A DNA stretch of 8,378 bases from UBA4416 sp046345275 (GCA_046345275.1 JBKDJY010000059.1:1-8378), one strand, 5' to 3'. Numbered from the stretch's first letter, positions 1 to 5,584 are shown. Notes: a model not told the origin generated them from the sequence alone. Numbers and translations: made by a program.

Positions 1-1338
1 TTGCAAGTTAAGGTCGTCAGTTGTTATTTCAAACTTAGTAATTAATCTTTTCATTGCAGTAATTTTTTTTCGTTTTTGATCTACAAATTGATATTCGGTT
101 AAAGGAACGTATGGTTTATTTTTTACAACCATGTTCCAAATTATGACAGCAAGTTTACGAGCGGTTGCCGATATTGCTGATACTCGTCCTTTTCTGTGTG
201 ATATTCTTGAAAAGAAATTTGACAAGGCGGTGTCTTTTAAATTACCAATTGCATTTGCGGCATTTCTAAGTGCAGTTTTAAGTCGGTTACTACCTTTTGG
301 TATTTTGTTGCTTAATACTTTTCCTCCACTTATTTTATTGTTTGGCGAAAGCCGAAGCCAAGAGGCAAACTGTTTTGCTGTTTCAAATTTATGTATTCCA
401 TGTCCAACTTCACTCATTAAAGTAAGCACGGTTGAATAGCTTACACCTTCAATGGCTAACAAATCTACGCCTTCAAAATATTGATAAGAAAGTAAGTTGA
501 TATCAATATTTTTAGGTGTGTTTTTATTAATTCTTTTGTGAACTTTTTTACCAATGTAATGCTGTTTTTTGTTTTCATCATTATTGATTTGTTGATTCAA
601 CATTTTTTCAATTTGCTTATCGCATTCAGTTATTTTAGATTGAAAATTTACATACATCTGATACTCGTGTTTCAAGGTAAATAAGTAATCACTTCTACCA
701 TTTGTTTGAAGGGCTTTTGCAATTTCTTCTTCCGATTTTTTACAATTTCCATTCCTCAACGAAGCTAACTTTTGCGGATTAATTTCTCCTTTGCAAATGG
801 CATCAATAATTTTTAAACCTGTTAAACCTGTGATATCATTTACAACGACATCTAAACGTAAATTCAGCAACCTTAAATATTTCTGCATTTTTCTGGTTGT
901 GTCGGCAGCTTGGTCAAGTAAGTTGGCTCTGTGTCTGCAATAAGTTCTAAGTTGTTCTGTTGTTTCATCAGGTAAAAAACTCCCGCTTAATAAGCCCATG
1001 GTATGTAGTTTTTGTATCCATTGACAGTCTTGAACATCGCTTTTTTTACCTTTGATATTCTTGGTAAATTTTCCATTACAAAGAATAACCTGAAAACCTT
1101 GTGCTTGCAATACTGCGAATAAACTTTGCCAGTAAGTCCCTGTACTTTCCATTGCTACAGTTTCTATTTCATTTTCTTTGAGCCAAGCTGCAATTGCTTG
1201 TAAGTCCTCATTGTAAACACCAAACTCTTTCACATCAGCAGTTCCTTGTCCAACAGCCACAAAATGTGAACGACTGCCAATGTCAATACCTGCTGCATTA
1301 GGATTGATTACTTCCATTTTTACATTTTTCTTTTGCAT
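1..1338 (-). CDS. IS110-family DEDD transposase (3' end outside window)
   Basis: This recombinase excises and inserts its IS through a RuvC-like DEDD domain plus a C-terminal catalytic-serine domain, guided in studied relatives by a bridge RNA. The frame stays open for 446 codons from ATG at 1338 to position 1, with no stop inside the window. The RuvC-like residues are visible: D19 in GIDIGS, E64 in MESTGTYW, and D101 and D104 in KSDVQD. A helical linker covers about residues 125-285. A helix-hairpin-helix-like stretch (LLAIEGVSYSTVL) starts near 293. The likely nucleophile is S337 in KISGGK, followed by the basic KGSNRLKTALRNAA region. ATG at 1338 follows an A-rich stretch; Met8 at 1317 is an alternative start. 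No frameshift is seen, so the protein is probably functional if its C-terminus is intact. Family assignment is very secure. Confidence 0.93.
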   Translation of the reverse strand, partial: MQKKNVKMEVINPNAAGIDIGSRSHFVAVGQGTADVKEFGVYNEDLQAIAAWLKENEIETVAMESTGTYWQSLFAVLQAQGFQVILCNGKFTKNIKGKKSDVQDCQWIQKLHTMGLLSGSFLPDETTEQLRTYCRHRANLLDQAADTTRKMQKYLRLLNLRLDVVVNDITGLTGLKIIDAICKGEINPQKLASLRNGNCKKSEEEIAKALQTNGRSDYLFTLKHEYQMYVNFQSKITECDKQIEKMLNQQINNDENKKQHYIGKKVHKRINKNTPKNIDINLLSYQYFEGVDLLAIEGVSYSTVLTLMSEVGHGIHKFETAKQFASWLRLSPNNKISGGKVLSNKIPKGSNRLKTALRNAANAIGNLKDTALSNFFSRISHRKGRVSAISATARKLAVIIWNMVVKNKPYVPLTEYQFVDQKRKKITAMKRLITKFEITTDDLNLQ

Positions 1339-1414
1339 TTCTTTTTTTTTAATTAGTTAATATAAAATGCTCTAAGGAAATGTATCTTTGTAATGAAATT
1401 ATTATGAACGGGAT

Positions 1415-1530
1415 TATCCGCCAAAGGCGGATATCACCACTGAAGTCATCTCAAGGACTTTTTGTTGTAGCAGAAAGTCCTTTTACATTTCAACCAGGAT
1501 TGCACTCGTGCTATTACGCAACAATCTTGA
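1415..1530 (-). ncRNA. candidate IS110 bridge RNA core (three stem-loops)
   Basis: In the IS110 group a guide (bridge) RNA is encoded in the left end, upstream of the transposase gene and on the same strand. This stretch has three successive hairpins. Reading along the minus strand: arms 1522-1530 and 1490-1502 (TCAA/TTGA and GATTG/CAATC pairings with a 4-nt bulge and a 19-nt loop); a perfect 9-bp stem, 1474-1482 with 1453-1461, enclosing a 12-nt loop; and a perfect 8-bp stem, 1426-1433 with 1415-1422, with a 3-nt loop. A structured leader followed by loops is what a bridge RNA needs. I could not match any loop to a donor or target sequence, because the right end is missing. The RNA ends are not determined. 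The function is inferred from position and structure. Confidence 0.4.
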
Positions 1531-1631
1531 CATCGGCCTTTCAAAGAGGAATGCAAATTACGAAAATTTATAGTAATGGTGCTAATCGTTAGCTTTGGAA
1601 GTCAATGTCGTGGCGGAATAGGGAGGGTTGC

Positions 1632-1770
1632 CACTAACGTTCGTTCCCGGGCTTAGCGCAGAGCGAGTTTGCGAAGCGCTAAACTTTCAGCCTACGACAA
1701 AACTACAAAAGAAATACTGAACTACAAAATTGGCAATAAATACCCGCTTTGCGCCAAGCCCGTGTTATGC
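1632..1770 (-). repeat. attC-like recombination site 1 (imperfect palindrome)
   Basis: Outer boxes are CACTAAC (1632-1638) and GTTATGC (1764-1770). Just inside, 1648-1660 and 1750-1762 are complementary at 12 of 13 positions (CGGGCTTAGCGCA against TGCGCCAAGCCCG). Read on the minus strand, the site starts GCATAACACGGGCTTGGC and ends with AACGTTAG, so the simple G^TTRRRY-like crossover box lies at 1632-1638. It sits about 30 bp after the stop of the minus-strand gene at 1801, the usual place for a cassette attC. An alternative 7-bp hairpin (TTAGCGC 1653-1659 with GCGCTAA 1676-1682) could compete with the full fold. AACTACAAAA occurs twice in the loop (1701 and 1720). The two spacers between outer and inner boxes are unequal (9 and 1 nt), which differs from textbook attC sites. 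Confidence 0.6.
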
Positions 1771-1800
1771 CCAGTGCTTTTTTGGGTCATTCTATAATCA

Positions 1801-1974
1801 CTAAGCAACCTGTTTTTTGCTTTTGGTCCCAACTGAAGATTTTGTCGTTGGCATTCTTTTCCCAGTTGCCTTATAGTATGCAATTATTTCGCTTATTCTT
1901 TTTCTCTCTTTTTCTGTTAATGGCGTAGGGTCAACTACGAAGTCAACACCTACTGGTTCCTTTATGTATCCCAT
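1801..1974 (-). CDS. 57-residue hypothetical protein, partner of the GNAT-like gene
   Basis: ATG at 1974 (codons M-G-Y-I-K-E-P) runs to a TAG stop at 1801-1803. The protein has two parts: a hydrophobic/acidic N-terminus with KEPVGVDFVVDPTPLT, then a predicted amphipathic helix (about residues 20-37, EKERKRISEIIAYYKATG), ending in a basic Lys/Thr/Ser-rich tail. No signal peptide or membrane segment is visible. It starts 11 bp after the stop of the GNAT-like gene and has no promoter of its own, so the two are almost surely co-transcribed. I do not recognise a characterised family. The size, helix content and pairing suggest a small binding partner or an antitoxin-like protein, but this rests on context only. 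Confidence 0.7.
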   Translation of the reverse strand: MGYIKEPVGVDFVVDPTPLTEKERKRISEIIAYYKATGKRMPTTKSSVGTKSKKQVA

Positions 1975-1985
1975 TGTTTTTAAAT

Positions 1986-2513
1986 TTAAGTTGGAAAATA
2001 TTTTTTGATAAGTTTCAAAGCCTCTTGAGGGAAAATAACCATTTTATGTCCTCCGACATGAGTTGCCCCCAAAGTTTTTTCATAATGTTCAACTAACTTT
2101 GTCTTGGAAGTAAATGAAACAAAACCTTGATAACCTTTGTCCCAAGAGGTCTTACAAGTAAATGCAAATAAATTGCCAGGCACTCCTTCATAAAGTTTCG
2201 TCTTGCCCAAATTAAAAGGTGAACTTTCAATAAGATGCAAATAAAAGTGGTCGTTGTAGTCGCTAATACTTAACAGTCCTTGAATAATTTCAGGGTTATT
2301 TCGAATTGTGAGTTTGAAAACTTGTCTATCTGTCAGTTTAAATTCATTTGCCCAATTAAAAAGCCAACCATTTTTTTTAGAAACATTCTTTAAATCACTT
2401 TTGGAAATTAGATGAACATCGGTTGGAAAACTATCACCAGAAATCGCATTAACAATGCTGTTTGTCAACTTGTCTATCTCTATTCCTAAATGATATTTTG
2501 TTTGTTTTGCCAT
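1986..2513 (-). CDS. GNAT-fold-like protein (175 aa), first gene of a cassette operon
   Basis: The C-terminal half looks like the acetyl-CoA-binding half of a GNAT acetyltransferase. There is a strand and turn, LYEGVPGNLFAFTC (107-120), in place of the usual Q/RxxGxG/A motif. GYQGFVSFTSKTKLVEHYEKTLG follows (127-149), with the strand-then-helix pattern and the 'HYxKxLGA' ending common in GNAT proteins. The sequence closes with HKMVIFPQEALKLIKKYF. The N-terminal 70 residues are charged and resemble no domain I know. The pyrophosphate loop is degenerate, so enzymatic activity is uncertain. There is no signal peptide, so the protein should be cytoplasmic. ATG at 2513 is preceded 4 bp upstream by a perfect -7 element, which fixes the start. 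It lies between two attC-like sites and shares a transcript with the 57-residue gene. GNAT toxins of toxin-antitoxin systems are one possibility; a plain acetyltransferase is another. Confidence 0.75.
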   Translation of the reverse strand: MAKQTKYHLGIEIDKLTNSIVNAISGDSFPTDVHLISKSDLKNVSKKNGWLFNWANEFKLTDRQVFKLTIRNNPEIIQGLLSISDYNDHFYLHLIESSPFNLGKTKLYEGVPGNLFAFTCKTSWDKGYQGFVSFTSKTKLVEHYEKTLGATHVGGHKMVIFPQEALKLIKKYFPT

Positions 2514-2517
2514 AGTC

Positions 2518-2548
2518 CAAAGATACGAAAAATAGTCTTAAATTACAA
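2518..2548 (-). promoter_or_regulatory. Bacteroidota-type promoter of the cassette operon
   Basis: On the minus strand a TTG (-33 element, 2548-2546) is followed by exactly 20 bp and then TATCTTTG (2525-2518), a perfect TAnnTTTG -7 element. Only four bases separate the -7 element from the ATG at 2513. Transcription normally starts about five to seven bases after this element, so the mRNA should begin at or next to the start codon and be leaderless. The cassette thus carries its own promoter and does not depend on upstream expression. Confidence 0.75.
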
Positions 2549-2597
2549 TAGGAATATATTATTTTTAACTCAAATTAAAGATGTCGATGCGCATTGA

Positions 2598-2729
2598 GCA
2601 TAACGTTTTCGGGCTTGGCGAAGGTGGCGATTTTCACCACAAATGTTGATGCGGAGAACCAATGTTTGATTAACCACAAATGTGTCTGCGGAGCACTGAA
2701 CCGCCACTTTTGCCAAACCCGTGTTATGC
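2598..2729 (-). repeat. attC-like recombination site 2 (imperfect palindrome)
   Basis: The outer boxes GCATAAC (2598-2604) and GTTATGC (2723-2729) are exact reverse complements. The inner arms, 2611-2629 and 2702-2720, pair at 16 of 19 positions. Its arms match those of the site at 1632-1770, including the shared 14-bp edge GTGTTATGCCCAGT and the CGGGCTTGGCG core. On the minus strand it begins only 13 bp after the stop codon of the DKNYY-repeat gene and precedes the GNAT-like operon, giving the gene-attC-gene-attC order of an integron cassette array. As at site 1, the spacers are unequal (5 bp on one side, 1 bp on the other). A site for another, unrecognised recombinase or a plain mobile palindrome remains possible. 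Confidence 0.65.
2636..2696. repeat. imperfect direct repeat inside attC-like site 2
   Basis: Two 24-bp units, 2636-2659 and 2673-2696, match at 20 of 24 positions with a 37-bp period. Both begin ACCACAAATGT and share TGCGGAG. They fill the loop region between the palindrome arms. They probably arose by local duplication in the variable terminal structure of the site. Confidence 0.7.
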
Positions 2730-2742
2730 CCAGTTTTTCTAA

Positions 2743-3600
2743 TCATTCGTCTTCGAGCAATACTTTACAGTCCACTTTTTCACCATATCGGTAACACCCA
2801 TTTTTGTCTTTACCGTCTTGCGAACCTTCAATATGGTTAAATGTTTTTGCGTCTGCTCCTTTAATTATTTGGTCCTCATAGTAAACATTATTTTTGTCAA
2901 TTGCATAGTGATAGTCAAGATAGCGAAAAGTGTTATAGTCAACATAGGGAACTAATTTACCTTTATAGAAATATGAATTCTTGTCTTTCGTCCACATTGA
3001 AGCACCAATAAATTCAAAAGTTTTAGGGTCGGCTCCATCAATTATACTGTCATTGTCGTAAACGTGGTATTTGTCTTTTGTATAGCCAAACTGTAATACT
3101 TCAAATGAGTTTGGGTCTTTAATATTTAATTTATGCTGACCTTTGAACTTTGCATTTTTGTCTTGTCCGTAAGCATATTCTATTGCTTTGAAAGTTTTAG
3201 GGTCAGCACCAATAACAATGCTGTCTTGAAAATAAACTTGTATTTTGTCTTTTGCATAGCCGTTACCGATTTTTTCAAAAGTTTCATAGTCAGCCAATGG
3301 ATATTTTTTGCCTGATAAGTAATAGTAATTTTTGTCTTTAGCCCAATATCCAAAGTCAGAATTTTGATTTAATATTTTAAATGTCTTTAGGTCTGAAACC
3401 TTCATTGATATTGTGTCAAAATAGTAGTCTTTGTTGTCTTTGGAATAAGGTCCGCCTTCAATTACTTCAAAGGTTTTGCCATCTGCACCGTCAATTTTGT
3501 CACCACCTTTATATGCAAATCTGTTGTCTTTACCATAGTAGTTCAAAATTGAAATAAATGTTTTTGGATTGGCATCTCTTAGTCTCCCAGCTTCATAGTA
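2743..3600 (-). pseudogene. DKNYY-repeat protein, 5'-truncated
   Basis: The protein consists of tandem units of about 29-34 residues. Each has a D-x-x-T/S-F motif and a KDK/KDN/DKN-x-YY motif, for example YAIDKNNVYYEDQIIKGAD. Counting from the tyrosine codon at 3598-3600, T/S-F pairs fall near residues 14, 43, 73, 107, 136, 165, 194, 224 and 253. This is the DKNYY family, often exported proteins of unknown function. The longest frame with a recognised start uses TTG at 3546. The repeat pattern continues in frame for 18 more codons (YYEAGRLRDANPKTFISI), then meets two TAA stops at 3601-3603 and 3607-3609. No N-terminal signal peptide is left. The gene has therefore lost its 5' part, by frameshift or by deletion at the junction with the core genome. 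The 3' end is intact, and the stop lies 13 bp from attC-like site 2. A short product from the TTG is possible but unlikely. Confidence 0.7.
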
Positions 3601-3839
3601 TTATTCTTATTCAGAAATTAAGTTTGCATTGGCCTCAATAAATTATTTAAAAAAGGAATAGATTGCCTTTTTAATGCTGTTTCTCTTTTATCTTTCTTTA
3701 TTATTGGAAATGCTTTCCAGGGGGTATTATTTATTGAACTTTACACGTAATCTCGAAACATGAAGGAGGAATAAGAATATTAAAAGAGAATAATTTAGAC
3801 CGATTGAAATTAAATGATTGTTTCTATTTCAATTAATAT
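3601..3839. other. gene-poor spacer between accessory region and rpsU
   Basis: I see no convincing gene, tRNA or attC-like site here. A minus-strand frame of about 40 codons, from about 3748 down to 3627, contains a basic stretch (WKAFPIIKKDKRETALKRQ). It has no start codon and no recognisable family, so it is at most a gene remnant. An 8-bp inverted repeat (ATTGAAAT 3803-3810 with ATTTCAAT 3826-3833) lies just upstream of the rpsU promoter. A short inverted repeat of GAATAAGAATA (about 3601-3611 and 3770-3780) brackets most of the spacer and may be chance in AT-rich DNA. Confidence 0.5.
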
Positions 3840-3840
3840 T

Positions 3841-3871
3841 TTGTTTTTTAAGAGTTAAAAGCATATATTTG
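3841..3871 (+). promoter_or_regulatory. rpsU promoter, Bacteroidota type
   Basis: TTG at 3841-3843, a 20-bp spacer, and TATATTTG at 3864-3871 form a perfect match to the Bacteroidota housekeeping promoter. Transcription should start near 3876-3880, giving a leader of about 25 AT-rich bases before the rpsU ATG at 3902. Such a strong match fits a highly expressed ribosomal protein gene. Confidence 0.85.
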
Positions 3872-3901
3872 CGTCCCAAATTAAAATTTAATTAAAAAAT
3901 A

Positions 3902-4099
3902 ATGTTAATAGTATCAGTAAAAGAAGGTGAAAGCATTGAAAAAGCTTTAAAAAAATTTAAAAAGAAATTCGAAAAAACGGGTGTTGTAAAACAACTACGT
4001 CGTCGTAAAAACTTTGAAAAGCCTTCTATCACAAATCGTCAAACTAAGATCAAAGCAGTTTATAAAGAAAAATTGCAATTAGGCGCTTCTGAAGCTTAA
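3902..4099 (+). CDS. rpsU: 30S ribosomal protein S21
   Basis: The 65-residue protein is strongly basic and has the S21 pattern. It starts MLIVSVKEGESIEKALKKFKKK, followed by the KTGVVKQLRRRKNFEKPS motif. S21 sits on the 30S platform near the anti-Shine-Dalgarno end of 16S rRNA. In Bacteroidota it is linked to hiding the anti-SD sequence, in keeping with the near absence of Shine-Dalgarno sites in the genes here. Length is normal for the family. The start is set by the family N-terminus, 30 bp after the -7 element. It heads the rpsU - xerC - hpf cluster but is followed by its own strong terminator, so most transcripts should end before the recombinase gene. Confidence 0.97.
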   Translation: MLIVSVKEGESIEKALKKFKKKFEKTGVVKQLRRRKNFEKPSITNRQTKIKAVYKEKLQLGASEA

Positions 4100-4120
4100 T
4101 TGTATTTTAAAATAAAAGCT

Positions 4121-4177
4121 AAACCTAAGGTTATATTGAATTTAAATTTTAAATTCGCTATAACCTTAGGTTTTTTT
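4121..4177 (+). terminator. strong intrinsic terminator after rpsU
   Basis: A perfect 15-bp stem (AAACCTAAGGTTATA 4121-4135 with its complement 4159-4173) encloses a further AT-rich inner palindrome (4138-4156). It runs straight into a tract of seven T bases (4171-4177). The stem begins 22 bp after the rpsU stop. The T tract ends one base before the ATG of the next gene, so the terminator also covers that gene's ribosome-binding region. Confidence 0.9.
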
Positions 4178-4178
4178 A

Positions 4179-5072
4179 ATGATAGAGAATTCCATCCTTC
4201 GTTTTTTAGATTATTTATTATATGAAAGAAAAGTTTCTAAGCACACCATTACTGCCTATCATAAAGATCTAACACAATTTTTTAATTTCATACGCATTGA
4301 TGAGGAATCTTTTTCCATGTCAGAAATAAATTACCAACACATTCGTGCTTGGATAAGTTATTTGATGGATAATAAATTCACTGCCACAAGCGTTAATCGA
4401 AAATTATCATCTTTAAAGACTTTTTTTAAATTTTTAATTTCACAAAAAATGATTGATTTTAATCCCATGTTAAAAATCAGTGGTCCAAAAAATAGTAAAC
4501 GTCTTCCAGTTTTTATTGAAGAACAACAAATGGAATATTTGTTTAAAGACTTTGCATTTGAAGAGGGTTTTATTGGAATGAGGGATAAATTGATATTAGA
4601 TATTTTATATCAAACTGGCTTAAGACGCTCCGAATTAGCAAACTTAAAAGAGGCCGATGTTAATATTTTATCTTCAACATTAATGGTTTTAGGAAAAGGA
4701 AAAAAAGAAAGGATTTTGCCAATAAGTTTAATTTTAAAACGTAACCTTGAAGCTTATTTAAAAGTAAAAAATGAACTTAATTTGAATCAAATGATGTTGT
4801 TGGTTAATTTAAAAGCGAAAGCCTTATCTGAAAATGACTTGTATGCCATTGTTAAAAAATATCTTTCTCAGATTACGACCATTCAAAAAAAGAGCCCTCA
4901 TGTTTTGCGTCATACATTTGCAACTCATTTATTAAATAATGGAGCCAGCATTTTAGCGGTTAAAAATCTATTAGGTCATGCGAGTTTAAGCGCCACACAA
5001 ATTTACACGCATACAACAATTGAAGTTTTAAAGAAATCATATAAAAAAGCTCACCCTCGGGGAGATTCGTAA
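4179..5072 (+). CDS. xerC: XerC/XerD-type tyrosine recombinase
   Basis: This site-specific recombinase most likely resolves chromosome dimers at dif together with a second Xer protein. The N-terminal core-binding domain covers about residues 1-90 (FLDYLLYERKVSKHTITAY; SVNRKLSSLKTFFKFL). The catalytic domain has the full tyrosine-recombinase set: R149 (TGLRRSEL), K173 (GKGKKER), H241 and R244 (HVLRH), H267 (LLGHASL) and nucleophile Y276 (IYTH). At 297 residues it has the normal Xer length and lacks the extra insert that marks integron integrases. ATG at 4179 gives the usual Xer N-terminus. The start directly follows the T tract of the rpsU terminator, so translation must rely on read-through or an internal transcript. 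Position between rpsU and hpf, a conserved Bacteroidota arrangement, supports a housekeeping role, not a mobile-element role. Confidence 0.93.
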   Translation: MIENSILRFLDYLLYERKVSKHTITAYHKDLTQFFNFIRIDEESFSMSEINYQHIRAWISYLMDNKFTATSVNRKLSSLKTFFKFLISQKMIDFNPMLKISGPKNSKRLPVFIEEQQMEYLFKDFAFEEGFIGMRDKLILDILYQTGLRRSELANLKEADVNILSSTLMVLGKGKKERILPISLILKRNLEAYLKVKNELNLNQMMLLVNLKAKALSENDLYAIVKKYLSQITTIQKKSPHVLRHTFATHLLNNGASILAVKNLLGHASLSATQIYTHTTIEVLKKSYKKAHPRGDS

Positions 5073-5102
5073 ATTATAAATAAACCAAATAATTCATTTA
5101 TT

Positions 5103-5405
5103 ATGACTACCAACCTACAATCCGTTCACTTTGATGCCGACAAAAAACTCATTGAGTTTTCAAATGAAAAAGTTAATAAAATTCATCATTTATTTGAAGG
5201 CTTGATATCTTGCGATATTGTTTTACGTCTAGATAAATCATCTAATAATGATAATAAAGTTGCTGAAATAAAATTATTAGCAAAAGGGCAAGAATTTTTT
5301 TCTAAAAAACAATCATTATCTTTTGAAGAATCGATTGATTTAGCTTGCGAAGCATTAAAAACACAAGTGAGAAAACATAAAGAAAAACTGCTTGAGAAAA
5401 AATAA
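5103..5405 (+). CDS. hpf: ribosome hibernation-promoting factor, short form (HPF/RaiA family)
   Basis: This 100-residue protein belongs to the HPF/YfiA (RaiA) family, which binds the 30S decoding region in stationary phase to inactivate or dimerise ribosomes. Family traits are FDADKKLIEFSNEKVNKI near residues 10-27, the strand pair around 37-62 (DIVLRLDKSS, KVAEIKLLA), and the C-terminal helix with SFEESIDLACEALKTQVRKHKEKL (73-96). It lacks the C-terminal dimerisation domain of long HPFs. The gene starts 30 bp after xerC and probably shares its transcript. There is no Shine-Dalgarno sequence, as expected here. A hairpin follows at 5431. Together with rpsU, it places two ribosome-binding proteins around the recombinase gene. 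Confidence 0.92.
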   Translation: MTTNLQSVHFDADKKLIEFSNEKVNKIHHLFEGLISCDIVLRLDKSSNNDNKVAEIKLLAKGQEFFSKKQSLSFEESIDLACEALKTQVRKHKEKLLEKK

Positions 5406-5430
5406 TGTTATCTTAAATCTAAATGTATTT

Positions 5431-5456
5431 TCACTTTTAATCCATTTTAAAAGTGA
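5431..5456 (+). terminator. hairpin terminator candidate after hpf
   Basis: A perfect 10-bp stem (TCACTTTTAA 5431-5440 with TTAAAAGTGA 5447-5456) has a 6-nt loop and lies 25 bp after the hpf stop. The T-rich tail is weak (TTGGCAGTTTATTTTG), so termination may be partial. Position makes it the likely end of the rpsU-xerC-hpf cluster. An imperfect 25-bp direct repeat (5461-5485 and 5488-5512, 18 of 25 identical) lies just beyond it. Confidence 0.5.
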
Positions 5457-5561
5457 TTGGCAGTTTATTTTGAATTAAGGATTGAGACTGTTTTATTTGA
5501 GATTTGGATTGATATAAGAAATTTCAGCTTCTCTTTTTTATCATATGTAAATTAAATAAGG

Positions 5562-5584
5562 CTAAAAATGGATTAAATTTTTAG
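5562..5584 (-). terminator. hairpin terminator candidate after the penicillin-binding protein gene
   Basis: A perfect 8-bp stem (CTAAAAAT 5562-5569 with ATTTTTAG 5577-5584) with a 7-nt loop sits about 45 bp past the minus-strand stop at 5629. The following minus-strand sequence is only moderately T-rich. Loop and inner stem carry the same 13-mer, TTTAATCCATTTT, that forms the core of the hpf hairpin, in opposite orientation. Confidence 0.4.

Larger units (their letters stand above)
1..1631 (-). mobile_element. IS110-family insertion sequence, partial (right end outside window)
   Basis: The element is recognised from its DEDD transposase gene and from the roughly 290 bp of gene-free, hairpin-rich DNA upstream of it. 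That layout matches the IS110 group, where a long left non-coding end precedes the transposase. The transposase 3' end and the right end of the element lie beyond position 1. IS110 elements usually lack clear terminal inverted repeats and often make no target duplication, so the left boundary cannot be fixed by eye. I place it no further than the attC-like palindrome that starts at 1632; it may end earlier, anywhere after about 1531. The family is secure, the right-hand coordinate is not. Confidence 0.65.

Noticed and set aside
131..439. A 102-codon plus-strand frame.
   Set aside because: It is antisense to the IS110 transposase, whose catalytic motifs confirm the minus strand as coding.
1383..1390. 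Plus-strand TATCTTTG as a promoter -7 element.
   Set aside because: There is no TTG at the right distance upstream and no credible plus-strand gene downstream.
1380..1592. A 70-codon plus-strand frame from ATG at 1380.
   Set aside because: It lies in the structured left end of the IS110 element, spans all three hairpins and shows no recognisable domain. It is best explained as a chance frame over non-coding RNA sequence.
2594..2794. A 66-codon plus-strand frame.
   Set aside because: It covers attC-like site 2 and the 3' end of the DKNYY gene on the other strand; its composition follows the palindrome and repeats.
3601..3783. Inverted GAATAAGAATA repeats bracketing about 180 bp, possibly a MITE.
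   Set aside because: The match is only 11 bp of low-complexity AT-rich sequence, with no target duplication or further symmetry.
4179..5072. Tyrosine recombinase as the integron integrase or a phage integrase for the nearby cassettes.
   Set aside because: Length, lack of the IntI-specific insert and the conserved rpsU-xerC-hpf context fit a housekeeping Xer protein. Proximity to the cassettes alone is not evidence.
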